From NCBI GenBank assembly GCA_035041965.1, contig JAPYMA010000216.1, positions 372,001 to 436,000 of the forward strand: a DNA stretch of 64,000 nt. Direction: 5' to 3'. The position numbers and the translations under genes are program-made. Numbering within the stretch: the stretch's first letter is position 1; each line of letters begins with the position of its first letter. The stretch comes from Anisakis pegreffii. Taxonomy: Eukaryota > Nematoda > Chromadorea > Rhabditida > Anisakidae. Below are positions 12,350 through 26,100 of the stretch, in pieces. The notes beneath the pieces were generated by a model. The model did not search any database, was not told the DNA's origin, and saw only the letters and a list, made by a program, of their open reading frames with translations.

Positions 12350-12714
12350 TTATGAGATGCTTCCCCAGATACGACTCGGTTTCTTCCTGTAATCAGGGCC
12401 CGCACTATGGCATATTTTGCAATTTGTAGCATGAAATCGATCACTACTCCATACAGATAGATCACTGCCTCCTTTGGACAATGGTCGATTCCTTATCTGA
12501 ATACCTCTCGATTGGTGAATCAACGAACGACAGTTCTGCAACGAAGCTGTTGACTGCAACAACAACTGTCATTCATCGCACGCTTATCTGAGAAGGCATT
12601 TTCTAACGCATCCCTTCGTATGGCCGGGGACCCCGAATTCGGGGACCATGATTCACCAGAAATTAGTTCGCATGCAGGTTCATTGACATATTGGACGCGC
12701 GGACTGGGGAACAT
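12350..12714 (-). CDS. Uncertain exon-like region with CKICH motif
   Basis: This stretch is richer in GC than its neighbours and has two overlapping minus-strand open frames. The 12350-12565 frame follows an acceptor-like GAGGTATTCAG and contains SDLSVWSSDRFHATNCKICH. CxICH is how RING-CH (MARCH) ubiquitin-ligase domains begin, but I could not find the rest of such a domain (the PCRCSG...CLxxW part) downstream. A 14-nt palindrome (12631-12644, CCCCGAATTCGGGG) lies within. It may be a fragment or a chance match. Confidence 0.2.
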
Positions 12715-14031
12715 CTCGCAAGAATATTGATCAGTCTTGACGCCCGACGTTCCTCACCTCGCCTGATGTGACTCGCCGAGAATATCAAAGCAAATCGTAT
12801 CTTTGAAAGGCATTTTACAGCAGTTGTGATTCACAATTGTGTATTTGACGAAGGTTAACAAATAAAATTTGGTCACGTTCTGTAACCTCTAGAAGGGCAA
12901 AACGATTTGGGCATTGTAATGTGGAATTTATTATCATCACCGAATCTGTATAAACGTGCATTTTTACACCGATCGGAGTCCATTAAACGTACTTGATCAT
13001 CATCGAAAGACAACGATCGCTTGGTTTTTAGGCTTTATATATATGGTGCGTAATTGAGGATGGTTAAGAATGCACATGATACGGTGTTTAATTCTTCAAC
13101 AAACAGTGGGCAAACATTCGTTATACGTCTGCGAATGGGTTAAATGATGAAACTGGAAAGTGACAGATGAATATGACACGAATGTTATTATTATGACACA
13201 AAATAACTGAGATTGATAACACATCATTCGATGTGAATCTTTTCGAGCAGAGGAAATAATTTGAACAGATAAAAGATCAAGTGGAGTTGACTGGATTGAA
13301 GTTGTTTAGTTCTTTTTAACGCCGAGTATCCAAGTAACGAGGTTCGTAGATAATCCCATTTTGTCGTATAATCGCTCACTCTGAAATTCATGCCTTTGTT
13401 ATTATCTTCGTTCAGCCAAAATATGCATTAATCAAAAACATGCAAGCACATCCGGTTCTCAAGATTGTGGAGTGAACTCTACAGCTCATTATTCAGAAGC
13501 AATTCACTGCATTACCGAACATTACCGAACACCACCGTACATACTTCCACTCAATTAGAATTTCGAATGAGACATTTTGTGCTTTGTCTATTGGTGCATG
13601 CAGCTCTAAATATTACTTTTCATCAATTTCAACGCAGCAGCCTGTAACAGCAATTGAAGTGAGACTTGGACATGCTGCAGAGAACCAATTCATTTCATCG
13701 ACGTGCATCGTACAACCACGCAGGTCAAGATGCTGCACAAAACCGAACATTTGAAAAGGCGTTCTGAAATCAAAAACATTTACAATCATTCCACTATTTG
13801 TGACAGATTCTTGTCATCTCAGTGCAACGGACGTTCTTAACCGGAAACCACTATACGTTATGCTGGTCATTTTGGTCTGTATAACTCATTAACCAATTAC
13901 ACTGAAAAATCTAACGCGGCTACCAATCGCCCGAACAACATAGCAACATCTAACTTATCCGGTGGCAAGCAACGGCAGCAAGGTTGCTGCTTTCCCATCA
14001 TTTTGAAAACTTCAATTGAAGTACTCAACAG
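12715..14031. other. No gene seen
   Basis: Intergenic DNA downstream of the F-box gene. The short open frame at 13465-13647 (+) overlaps a small tandem ATTACCGAACA repeat and shows no domain. Confidence 0.45.
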
Positions 14032-15023
14032 TCACATATACACGAGCCCACCGGTTGAATCAGTCGATAAAAAAGGACGTCGTAAACGCCTGGTCACCCA
14101 CTCAGTAAGAAAGGTATCATGCTCATTATAATTACAGTTAGTTGTCAAATTGAAGGTATTTGCCTCAAAAATGGATTCGAGGATACATTTTACTTTAGAA
14201 CTTAGGTGAACGAAATGGGAGTAGATTTTCAGAGACTGACTTGTTTGCGCGATTAGCAAGAACGTTGAGATCATCGACGTGTAATTTATAAAATGTGCTC
14301 AAATCGAGTGAATGAACTGAATAGGACGGTATCAATCGCATAGCTTTTGCAATTTCATTGAGTACATTGTGCAGTGATGTTCGCTTCCACGGATCAACGT
14401 TCGCAAATTGTCGCATTAGGATATTTCTTATTGACAGATCCTTTTGTGATCGCCAGTGGCATTTGACTGCCTCTCCAGTTCTGCGACAACTCAATGCGAA
14501 ATTCAACAGATCTGTTATGTGCAAATGAGACGCTATATTGCACAAGACATTCATTGGAAGAGATTCGAACGTTGACTTGTTAGCACCGAATTGTGAGTAT
14601 TTAAATATGAACGACTCATCATCGTTCATTGACGTCTCATTTCTTATCACCTCAGACGGAACCTGCAAGATGCTTCCATTTTTTGTTCCGTTTATGACTT
14701 AATTTGATTTATTTAACTTTTGAAGAATACAGTTATTTATATACACAAAACACGGAACAAGGTAAGCAAACTCGACAAACAACAATTGACATTATTCATA
14801 AACTCACCACTGTTCCCGGTTTCTTTCGCTTTCGCTGTCGGTTTTTGTTAATATAAGACGAAATCGAATAGTTCAATCTCAAGTGGTTATTCGCGAATGA
14901 TTCAACAATTAATTCATAACTTTCACCATTCATTCTCGAAACTAAACCAAACAAAAAAGTGGCGCAACCGCGCAACGAATAGTTAAATCGCAACAATAAC
15001 TCTAAACCGTCGATACGATTCAT
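14032..15023 (-). CDS. F-box protein
   Basis: Exons 15023-14808, 14662-14241 and 14089-14032 join in phase to 231 aa. An F-box lies in the second exon, at about residues 95-130: STFESLPMNVLCNIASHL, then the LLNFALSCRR part typical of F-box helix 2-3. Family knowledge: F-box proteins bind SKP1 and bring substrates to SCF ubiquitin ligases; nematodes have many fast-evolving ones. The rest of the chain shows no FTH, FBA or repeat domain that I recognise, so no substrate can be proposed. The first exon is less certain than the second. The short last exon rests on phase agreement and a CAG acceptor only. Confidence 0.66.
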
Positions 15024-16990
15024 TTCATAGCTCGATCAACCAAACAGTCTGCATTTCTTCAAAAATGTTAATTTATGCAAATTTTTTTCTTCAACCAACA
15101 GTTGATTCCTGCGAATGAGAGGTAATTGGAGAACCGCAAAAAACTGCAAAAGATCACTCCGGCCAATTTAACTCACTGTCAGCCCTAGTGTGAGCGTGAG
15201 CCTGAGCCAGCTATTGTGTATAAGGTGGAGGATAGACTCAGTGTAAGCCTGAGCATGGGCCTGACAAAGGAAGTCGCCTTAGTGGATTCGGAAATATCAG
15301 ATGAGCCACACAGTATTTTGAAGCGCTCATGATGCTGAGTACGAACATTACTTCAGAATACGATGAAAGCCATTTGGAGTCAAGTTATTCATCAAAATTC
15401 CGTTAAGGTAGTCTGATTTTAAGAAATTTTTAACGCTTCGAATCAAATGAGTCAGTGCTCCATCATGCTGGAGAGCAAAGGAATGCTTTTATTTATGCTC
15501 TCAAGGATGATTCTCATCTGTTTTGTTCATTACAGTTTTCTCAGTCGAAGAAATTGCTCCTAAGTTAATAGCAACGAGTAAATTCTCGTCGATTGCAATT
15601 TCGTCAACAAGTCAGATAGTGGATGGGATGAATTGACAACCTATAACTTAACTGATTCTTTCGAATTTTTCCAATATAATGTTTGTAATGCAGTTGGAAT
15701 AAAAAACGGAGGGCTCTGAGGCATCCAAGCACATTCTGTCTCCCTCTGGCTTAAATTGGAGTCAAACTCAGGCTTACGGGTGAGTCTGCATCCACGGTAT
15801 TTTTTCCATTTGCAAAAGTCGAGTCTTAAAGTAAATTTCCGAGCGCCCTCATATTTTTTGTCTTGAAGTAGAACGAAGGTTTTATGCATTAATATGGTCT
15901 TAGCTTGAACCGAAGTCTAATAATTGAATGTTTGAGCATTCGCTCGACATCATGCACGAAGCCGTTGATCAACTCGATGACAATCCTTCATCGGGTTCTC
16001 GCATTTATTTTTCATTCATTAAGTTTTGAAATTTTATCAAAATAATACTATAAACCTCAAGTGAATGACGATAATGAAGCATAAAATGCCGTGAGAAAGA
16101 CAAACAATTGGAGGATCCGTTAGGTCGAGATTCGACAGTTCATTAGCATAACTTGTTTTGTGATTTTTGTTCAGTTGAATAAAATCTTGATATAAGCATA
16201 TTCAATGAAGCCGCATAGTGGACTTATTAAAAGTATCTATATTATCCATTTCTGAAAGTGTTCTCATTGGCAAATTAATGAGATTTCCTTGGATCATAAT
16301 TGCTTGTCAATGTTGGTGAAAAGTATACAAATAAATGTGAATAAGCCATTGGTGAAAAAAGTAAAAATAAAATAAAATGTAAATAAGCTATAAAATGAAT
16401 CAATGTTCAATTTTCAATTGAACAAATAACTGAAATTGAATAAAGCGTAAATTTAACAAGTGGATATTATAATGTATGCACATTATTTAGCACCAAACAG
16501 CGATTGTATGTAGAATATACGACAAAAATCACCATCAACTTGAAGAAGTGAAATAAATCCATCATTAAAACAGTAAATGGAACATTTAGATCAGTGTTGC
16601 AGGTAGTGGTCATTCATACAATAAAATCAACAGTCAATGGGTCAAAAGCGTTGTCAATGTATGGTCTCAGCGCGAATCAAATATAATGTAAGTGTTCAAA
16701 ATCATGACTTCATTTTGTTTGTGGATTTAAAAAAAACTTTTCACCGGAAGAATTTTCGTTTATAATTTGAAATAATGATCAGCGGAAAAGTTGAAAGAAT
16801 AAGTGAGAAGTTGCAACGTATTTTGAGGAAAATTTACTAGTAGCCAGATCATTTTTGAAAGATGCACAGCAGGTGAAATGATTTCCTGAGAAAGAACTTC
16901 GAGGAAAATCAATTGGATTGACAAATTTCACGCAAATGGAAGATGTAAGAAGATATTTTGTGGATAGACTGATGTTATTTGTTGTGTAGA
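15024..16990. other. No gene seen; holds hexamer array 2
   Basis: AT-rich intergenic DNA. The minus-strand frame at 15641-15889 has no domain or clear splice context. The telomere-like array at 15184-15265 is listed separately. Confidence 0.45.
15184..15265. repeat. Degenerate telomere-like hexamer array 2
   Basis: Reads as GCCTAA variants: GTGAGC, GTGAGC, CTGAGC, and later GTGTAA, GCCTGA, GCATGG, GCCTGA. A non-repetitive gap lies in the middle. No flanking inverted repeat was recognised. Confidence 0.5.
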
Positions 16991-17646
16991 TCATATTTTG
17001 TCAGCAGTGATCGTGAGCACTCCTCTCGAAGAAAGATGTGACTCCAAAGTGCTGGCATCGACATCTTCAGGCAGTTTGTAATTACGATGAACCTCACGTG
17101 CTACCGTACCAACTGAATCCGGACGAAGCTCGTGTCGACAGTTTATTATTATCTCTTGACCGCTCACTTTCACCTGAACACAGCGTTAAGGTGTTAAAGG
17201 GGTGTATCGCTATTTTTTTTCTAAGCTACAATGCTGACTGACTACCACCAACACACTGACAAAGCAGGATCTGATGAAATTTTTTGAATTTTGAAATTAT
17301 GACACATTTGTGAAACAATCATATATCTGATATTGGAATGAGAGTAATAAAGAAATACTTCGTTCCGTGGAAAGCCGAATTGGCTGATCGGTCTCTTCGA
17401 ATTCAGCCATCTTAAATGAGATCAGCTGCAAGTGTTGAGTGTTAATCACTGCCCAAAATCCGACTTAAATGGTCGTAAATCCTTTGAACGAACCTCAATT
17501 TCATTTGGTGCAAAGTACTGCACGTCGAGTCCAACCTCGAATTTATCTCTGGTATTCGTCACTCTCACCACACCATCCGAACATTGCAATGGCCAATCCC
17601 ACAGCTCACCAACCCAGTTGCGTACAATTGGCAATGTTGTTGACAT
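16991..17646 (-). CDS. HSP12-family small heat-shock protein (copy 1)
   Basis: Exons 17646-17494 and 17173-16991 join at ...PNEIE|VKVSG... to 111 aa. The start motif WDWPLQ, then DGVVRVTNTRDKFEVGLDV, CRHELR, NYKLPEDVD and SHLSSRGVLTITA mark an alpha-crystallin domain. The N-terminal arm is very short and there is almost no C-terminal tail, with no IxI motif. That layout is the C. elegans HSP-12.1/12.2 type. Family knowledge: HSP12 proteins are small, often tetrameric and poor classical chaperones, and HSP-12.2 is not heat-induced. No clear heat-shock element was seen upstream. The paralogue on the same strand 1.7 kb away has the same intron position, which points to tandem duplication. Very confident on family, less on which paralogue. 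Confidence 0.93.
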
Positions 17647-19364
17647 TTGAGTGTGTGCAGAAACTTGAGCAAACTTTTAGCACCGGAAAAAATGTGCAAT
17701 ATGCTAACTTTATGAACAGTATAATATGGCTTAGTAGAAATTGCAATTAGTATTCTCCATAAGCCATACGCGTAATAAAATGCTGATCATTGGCCATTCA
17801 CAATAAACCGGTCACGTGTTGAGCCTTGTACCAAAAATACAATACACTCGAGAGTTCATATGGAATTTCATTTGGTGCGATTCCGTGTCGATCATAAAAG
17901 CGAAAAATTGGAAGCTGATTAAAATTGTAATTAAAATTTCACGGAGGTACTCAAGCTTGCCATATTCAGTCTTCTGTCTGCACGGCAAGATGTGAGGATG
18001 GGTTGACGTAAAAACGATCGAAAATGCATAAATCATTTTATGAACACAATGAACACAACATCCCGTTAAATCAAAAAACATCGTTTATGAACATATGGAC
18101 ATTGAATACTTAACGTATATATGCAGCTATGAAATTTTACTGTGAGGCTTTATTTTACAATATATTGCTTTCATTGCAAAACAAAAATTGATGATGATCG
18201 CAGCGATCGCAAAAAATATTCGCTGTTGGCCTGATGACGGTAACAAAAGCTCTCGGGCAATCAATAGTTCAGTCAACAGTTGCGGTTCACTGCTTCGGTG
18301 CAACATAAAAGCGCATAATTACATCTGAAACGGCTGAACAAATCAAATCAGCGCACTTTCAATGCATCTACAATAGTTTTGTTTCCAACGATTGCTTATG
18401 ATTAGTATTCGGATATCTTTTCTGATGATTGCATTCGGAATACTCGCAATCTTATAGTAAGTACATCAGTCAAATGTATCCCTCCTGACGAAAACAAGAA
18501 TTTCTTCTGAAATTGAAGATTTAGAAACGTTCTGAACAAGTTAAGATGGTAAATGCTATTGTTTAGAAGCTGATAGAAGGGCAAAAGCAAAGATGGTCAA
18601 AAATGACCATACCGTAACTCTCGTATGAGCGAAAAAAATGAACGCTGTTTCTGCTGAAAAAACGGCAAAATATTAAATGCGCGAGGAACAGGCGCAATTT
18701 GCAGCACAAATAATCAGATAATTTTATTTGTGAGTTGAAAAAATTATATTCAAAAATTTCGGATTCAAACGCCACAAATGAATGCGTTTAAGTGAAAGAA
18801 TGGGAAATTTGAGTTGAAGCTGACGTTTGAGTTCGTTACATACACCAGACTGTAGATGCTGAAGTGCTAAATAGCAATTTACTGGTTATGCGAGTAAGGT
18901 AAGACTCAATGACTGAATGTAATGTAAAACAGAGTTTATTACACAAATTGCAGTCAACATTGTCAACATAATTCAATTTCAGCGTTTATAAACACCAGTC
19001 TTGCTGCATTACAATAGCAGAACATACATGACACACAAACTTTGTAAACACACAAACAAATGATTTGTTAACGCATCGTTCATTGAGGTATTTCGAATGT
19101 TTGAAGTCAAATGTTTTAGCAACTTTTTGAACGTAAACTACCAACAAAATAAACACAAATGACGGCATGTAAAATCACACAACCGTGAATTTGTTGCTAT
19201 GGAAGTCAAAAGGTTATAACTTATTAAAATAATTAAAATTGAACGTTCAGAAGAGTATATGTGAATATTTGTAAGGATTATACGGAAAATAGAATGAATA
19301 AATAAAAGGAGTATTGGCATGAGCGGAATCAAAGTTTTTGGGTTCGTTTCTTGAATGAGCACCA
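17647..19364. other. No gene seen between the two HSP12 genes
   Basis: AT-rich spacer. The open frames here (for example 17812-18081 and 18563-18775, both minus) have low-complexity composition and no splice support. Confidence 0.45.
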
Positions 19365-19956
19365 TCAGTGTTTCTTGTCAGCAGTTATCGCTAAAAGACC
19401 GCGCGCAGTTAGATGTGATTTTAGCGTCTTTGAATCGACATCATCGGGAAGATGGTAGGAACGGTTGATCTCACGACGAATCTGACCCAATTGATCAGTT
19501 CTCGTCTCATGTTTGCAATTAATTACCAATAGATTCTTCAGTACTTTGACCTGCAAGCAAATTTTCATTAAATATTCATCTGTTCGTTACTGTACATTCT
19601 TTCAGTGATTTACATTGAACTCAATTTTTGTTCTTCTCTTGAGAATATTTCTTCTTAAGACGATCTGATACTTTACGAGAATGAAGTCAGTTGGATATTT
19701 TGAAACAAGGTCGCAATTCATATATAACAAGCATAGTCATTGTGATTGTTTTTGCAGCACACATTTGTAGGAATAAGGATGACCGTGACAGTGGCTGCAC
19801 CTCGATTTCATTTGGTGTGAAGAAGGCTGCATCGAGAGTCACTTCGAATTTATCGTTCGTATTCGTCAACTTTACAACACCGTCGTGATGTTGTAAAGGC
19901 CAATCCCACTGATCAGCTTTCCAGCTGTGCGCAACTTCGATACGATCCTCTGCCAT
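19365..19956 (-). CDS. HSP12-family small heat-shock protein (copy 2)
   Basis: Exons 19956-19801 and 19550-19365 join at ...PNEIE|VKVL... to 113 aa. The ATG at 19956 (MAEDR) gives the usual HSP12 length. An in-frame ATG at 19995 would add 13 residues. Motifs: WDWPLQHHDGVV, TNDKFEVTLDA, CKHETR, SYHLPDDVD, SHLTARGLLAITADKK. As in copy 1, the arm is short and the C-terminal IxI anchor is missing. The two copies share gene structure to the codon but differ at many residues (for example CRHELRPD against CKHETRTD), so the duplication is not recent. Both probably act in the cytosol. Confidence 0.93.
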
Positions 19957-19995
19957 ATTGTTGCTCTGCTGTAAATGTTTCGAACGATCACTCAA

Positions 19996-22900
19996 CAGAT
20001 GACCATTATCGCGTCAGCAGCTGTCCGAAGAACAGACTGTGAAAGGAACAAAGTAGTGATTCGTTTACTGGAAACTGTTCCCGTAAGCAAAATGAATGAC
20101 AAATGATCTAGTTATGATAACGACATTAGTTGCTGGTTCACTGCTGTGGATCATTTTCAATATTTACTTTGACCGATAATTGGACGTTTTTTTTGCTTGA
20201 TCAATCGGGGCAGAATTTTTGTCATGAACACAAATGAGTTACTGTGCTAATGTCGTTATCCGATTGGAATGAAGGATGTGAAGAAAGGAAGGTAACACTA
20301 ATAACATATTGGCGTAATTCGGAACGGATTGTATTCGCTGTGAATAAATAAGTTACAATAGACGAGCGGATATCGAACAGCTAATGAGAATTCAATTACA
20401 CTTCTTATATCGAAATTTCTTGAAATTTGTCGTTCAAAACAAAATCCCAAAATGAATGCGGATCAGCCATCGTACCTATGATCGAATCGGATGTAAAATA
20501 TGATTAAATGAAAAAAATTTGATCAAATGTGGATTCGATACGATCGCCAGTGAGAACTGCCACATTTTGAGAGTTTCAGTAAAATATTTCGGTGATTTCA
20601 AGCAGCATTGGCAACTGAATCTTGAAAGATTATTGCGATAAATAAATGAATCGATTTGAAATAGTTATCATCAGTAAGTTGAATGCAAAAAGAGCTGCTT
20701 TGCAAATGTGAATTGAAGTATTTAAATAGTAATGTCTTTGGATGGAAGGAAGGCAACCTTTCGAGCCATAATAAAGAGCAGCAAATGGTAAACACATTCG
20801 ATCACCGAGCAGAATGAGTTATAAAGTTGCAATAAAAGTTGTTGTAAAGTATCCATCAGTTTAACAATCCCCCGACAAATCTGCTGCATCATCTGATTAT
20901 TATCCATCTCGATGAACGCTTTTGTCTGTTGCGTTTGCAAGACTGCTATTGAAGTATAATATAAATCATAACAACAAAAACAATCGTGCATTTGTCATTC
21001 ATTCATATTGTATTTTATCATATCTGATTCATTTATATCAATTCAAACTCTCAAATCAGATACTTCAAATAGGCTAAAATCTAGAGAACACTGAATTAAG
21101 ATAAGCGATATAGTCACATTTGTCGTCATTTCTGAGGAATTGAATGGTGTAAAGAAATTCATATGTTATTGGGCAAACTTGAGGGTGCCGGTAGCTTGAA
21201 GATGGCAAACTCTATAATGCTATATTAATGTATGGAGTGATCTATAGTGATATGTTATACAATGAATGAGAGCGACTGAGCTGATTGAGAAATGTTCAAG
21301 AAAATGGCTATATCTCCTCACGTAAGAAGAATCGCTCGGCAACATATATGATATTCTGAATGTATATGCACTCTAATTGTTTCAACTCTGATTTCAGAAA
21401 GCAGACGACTGAATAAAAGGTTTGAAAGTTGTGTTTGCGTGGTACTAAGATGTGAGTGCTGACCACTGGTCAGTGATGGATAACGCTGATCGTTAATAAT
21501 GGATGATATTAAAAAGATGAGAACAACTGCACGATCCAGTAAGGAAGTGATCTCTTGTTGTTCAGTTAGCTAGCACAGCTGCGCATCTCGTAACATGATC
21601 CGATTGCTCTTAATAGAAATCATTGAAAGTAGAAGTTTTTAGCTGACCTGTGAATTGCTCTTACACTGAATGAGCGCTCACTAACAAGAGTTCTCAGTTC
21701 GTGGCTAATTTCACTCCAAAACTCCCACATATGTGAGGGTTTCTATTTTAAGCTAAAACATACGGTCATCGTTAAAGCATGGGACGAAAGTATTATACTT
21801 CATTTGATTCTGACACAGCCTAACCTGATATACCACAAAAGCATGAATTTTGTCGGTTTTTCAGATATCTTAAATGGGTGATTTTAGGGTGTTATTAGTT
21901 TTCATGCTTCCGACCAACTGCATCCTCAAATTCGATTCTGTAGCCATTCACTTCTATGATATTCACTGTCAGATAGGACGAAACTTCCACTCTTAGAAAA
22001 CAATTCGACCAATTGGATGAAACAGTCCAACTGAGGAGCAATTAACTATATAGTTCGGCATCTTCTTCAGCTGAATGTCCTCAGGTTGAGAATTAATCTA
22101 TAAGAAATTTATCCCTCTTCTTGACTTGAGATGTTTCGTTTTTGAGATATTGAAGAATATCTGTGCGTAAGATTTTTATGAAGTTACACCGAAAATGACT
22201 AGAAGTTACATCTTTCGAATGAGATTATTTCGATGAACGGCATCAACCGACAGAACAAATTTCTACTATCAATGGCGACACTGACCTTATGAAAACCAAA
22301 ATTTCTGCGGAACTCTCCTCGAAACATTCTCCAACTTGAAAAAAACATCTCAGTTATGCACATGAGAGCAAAGATTTTTTAATCATGGTTTACTTGGGAT
22401 CGCACGAAAAAAATCACTGAAATATACGCAACAGTTAATGAAACAGTAATAAATTAGTAACAAGAATGACAGGTATAACAATAACAATAATAAAGAAAAA
22501 CAATCATGAGAAAATCACAATAACAGTTTCAAGTGAAACAATAACAAAAGTGGTTATGATTCAAGACGTAATAAAAGTAAATGACTATTGCACGATACGT
22601 TATTTTGAATTGGACAAAATCTATTGGCATAGAGAAGAAGTGAGAGGATCGATTGAGAATGTGATGAAATTCACACGGAGAATCATCAAAATCAGTTGCA
22701 TTCAATATCACAGCAGTTTTAAACAAACAATCGAATAGTAATTATCATTGCGCATCGCAATCAACTTCCATTAATAGCACGAGGCACACGAGGCAATAAA
22801 TGAATGCACATGATTATCACTACTATTAGCATTATTATCATTATTATTAACACTGAATGAACTGAAAGACGGTTCCAAAAAGATTTTTTTCTGGCTTTTG

Positions 22901-23162
22901 GTTTCCTAAACTGATCATCTGAAAGAAAACATTCCCATCAATCGCCCGGCCACAAACAATTGACTAATAGTAAATATTTTGCAGAATGCGACTTCGACAT
23001 CAACTTTCCGCAAAACTTCACAATCTCAAGTATTCAAATTATAATCTCAAACCGAATCTTCCAAAAGCATTTGAATTAAATGATGAAAAAATTTTGTGCA
23101 GTTAAATATATCCGATGAAGACAAAACATGTGCAAATCAAAACGATTCAGATGATCCACGAA
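19996..23162. other. Long stretch without a supported gene
   Basis: Mostly noncoding. Two weak candidates: minus-strand 20903-20722 (MDNNQMMQQICRGIVKLM, then a hydrophobic run, ending near a GTTGCC donor) and plus-strand 22466-22738 (rich in Ile, Thr and Lys). Neither has a domain. A small interrupted palindrome (CTGACCACTGGTCAG) lies near 21457. Confidence 0.4.
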
Positions 23163-26100
23163 CTACAATTCAGTTTTACCCTTAAACGATACGACAGCAT
23201 GCTTCTTCATGAATTTGATCAACTCGTCGGGTGTTCGTAAGCCGTCGAATTTGATCGGAGTTGCATTTTTACCAGCCGGAATGAAGTATATTGTTGGGAA
23301 TCCTTCCACTTTAATATTCTCTGGATGATCATTGCCGATTGCATCGAATTTTGCGATGACCAAATTTGGTTCTTTCGGTTTCAATTCAGTGGCCATTTCC
23401 TTATAAAGAGGTTCGAATGACTGAAAGAGAGTAAATCAAAAGATTACATAGGCATACAACTTGCGATTCTATCGAAACTGGGTATTTCAGTTGAAAAACC
23501 ACTGCAATTCATAACTCGAATTCCATTAATGATCACATACTTCAGATCCGGAACTGTTATCCGATTGAGTGAAGATGAATTCACTGTGACTTTCATTGAT
23601 GGAATGAACAAGCGAACATAACAATAATAGTAGTGACCTTGCAATGACCGCACCACGGTGCATAGAACTCTACGAGAACATCTTTCTCTTCATCCAACGC
23701 AACTTTAGCAAAGTTCGACGCAACAAGCGTTTTAACGGGTCCTTTGTCATCCTTAGGTAGTGGTGCTGATTTGATGAATGCTTTCACTTTACCTGTAAAT
23801 AAAACATCGTGTTTAAAATTGAATTCATTTTGAAACTATGTCTGATGCAAACGTTTCGCATTTTCCTTCTATGGAAACACAAAAATGCAAACATCAAACG
23901 AAAAGCACTCTGTAACAAAATGAATAAAATTCAGCTAACCAGAGGAGAGTTTCCTCATGAAATTGTTCAGATTCTCTTCCAGATCGTCATCATCGAATTG
24001 ATCCGGATTCATCGGATATTTCTTGCCGTTGACACCGAACGCAACGACATTCTGCTCAAGACCGCTATCACCCAATCCCACCTTAATCAAACATATCAAG
24101 TAAATTCACCATTATATCTAAAGCATGCATAACTCCAATAACAATGTTTATTTGGCTATCTTCGAAATTTAGTGCTTCGTACATTTCATGTAATTTCAAA
24201 CATTTTCTCGGAGTTCATACAGACTTTCAATTCAACTATTTCGATTGAATCTGCAATAGCACGCAAACATTCGATAAATGAAGACACAACCAACATCCGT
24301 CAGCTCTTTAGCGTATTCCTCTTCGTCGGCGATTGCGAAACGATACTTCTCCTTTTTATATTCATTCGCCACTTTGAGTACCTGAAGAAATGAGCGCAAT
24401 GAGACCAACAATGCATTAGACTTTAAATTGCAGCTGATATAAGGAGATTATACGTGAAAAAGAACGAAAGATCACGTACTTTGTTTCTCCAATACTGCGT
24501 TCCTTTGACGTGCTCCAACGAAAAATCGACAGAGTAATAAACAACGACGAGTGGGAATTTCGAGTATCGGTTCGCCATATTGTTATGTGTCATCTGCCCA
24601 ACCAACGGTGCACTGTTTTCACGCAAAAACGTCAACAGATCCTCGGCACTTGCGTCACTCTAAACAACGTTAAAAGGAACGTCTCAAAATACTCCTCAAA
24701 TGATTTTAATTCAAATGCTAATAATTGAAAATAACAGCTGAAATTAACAAAAAAGTTCCAACAGCAACTCATGCATTTGAGAATCATATCGCTTCATGAA
24801 GGCATAAAAGCAATTATGTGGATAATTCTCAACATAAACTACGGCACACCTTTTCGAATGTGAGTTGTTTTGGTTCATACTTACTCCAGAAAATTTCTGG
24901 CTGGAATAAGATGACCGTATCCGGTTTAGCATTGAAATGTTTCATCACGTTCTCATCAAACGTATATCCAACTGCGCTGAATTCTTCGCGAGTCCTTTCA
25001 GCTGAATTGAAACAAATTCAATTGATGATCACAATTTACAAAATGAAGAATTCTATATTTCACAATTGAGAGTGAATGATGGTTTGAGACTGAAGCAAGC
25101 ACGAACCCATATCAGAGAACGCATCGAACAGTTTCGAGCGTTCGCCTGATAAAAATGCCACAATGGTAACGTCGGTTCGCAAGAATATTCGTTGTGCTTC
25201 TTTAATCGTGTCCAATTTTTTGGCTGCTGGTTTCGACTGCTCAATCATATACTGCACAATACCTGAAATATCAGAAATATAGTAAGGATATGACATAAAT
25301 GAGAGCGATTTATCACCATTCAAAATTAGCATATCGCATAAAAGAAGAAATCGCATGTTAATGAAACTCATACTGAAAATTTCGTCCCTGTTTTCAGCAA
25401 CTACTTTAAACGGTGATTTCATATGGGTCATTTCGTGAGGTGAATTAAAATTTCAAGTAGTTCAACCATCGTGAACGAGAAAAACGAATGTGATAATTTC
25501 AACGGGAACGAGAATTTTGAATGCAACAAAGGTTCATTCTAGAATATCCCAGCAATACCGCTAATCTATACTCCTGTATATGTATGTAACATAATACTTG
25601 ATAAGGCTGCATAAACAGAAAATGAATATCGTGAAACGAAATTGAATTTTCTTCTGAGAATTTTCTCATCAGAAAGATGATGTTGTCATAAGATGAAACT
25701 GCTGATCCAGAGATTATAAATCAATCAAGAAGAGCTGAATGAATATAAAGCAGCGAGCGAACCGTCAGCTGTACGAGGACCGTTGTATTCGAATCGTCTC
25801 CCTTCTCGGAATATATACAAGGTTGGATAGCCAGTAACTGAATAAGTTTTTGCCAATTTCTCTTCGGCTGTCGCGTCCACTTTAGCCAGCAATATATCTT
25901 CACCTTTCGCCTGAACAACGCAAAAAACTCAAACGAACATGCATTATAAAAGATGATTCGAAAAAGAAAGCATCACCAATAAGTTGACTATTTCTTTAAA
26001 GCAAACAATCCTAAGGAGTATACTTATGATGAATTTCAATTGTTCACGGAAGAAGTTTGAAAATTCCTGAAACAATGCGCGGAGCATTTTCAATAACTAG

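Noticed and set aside
23809..24132. 107-aa plus-strand frame
   Set aside because: Antisense shadow of ERp72 exon 10 and its introns.
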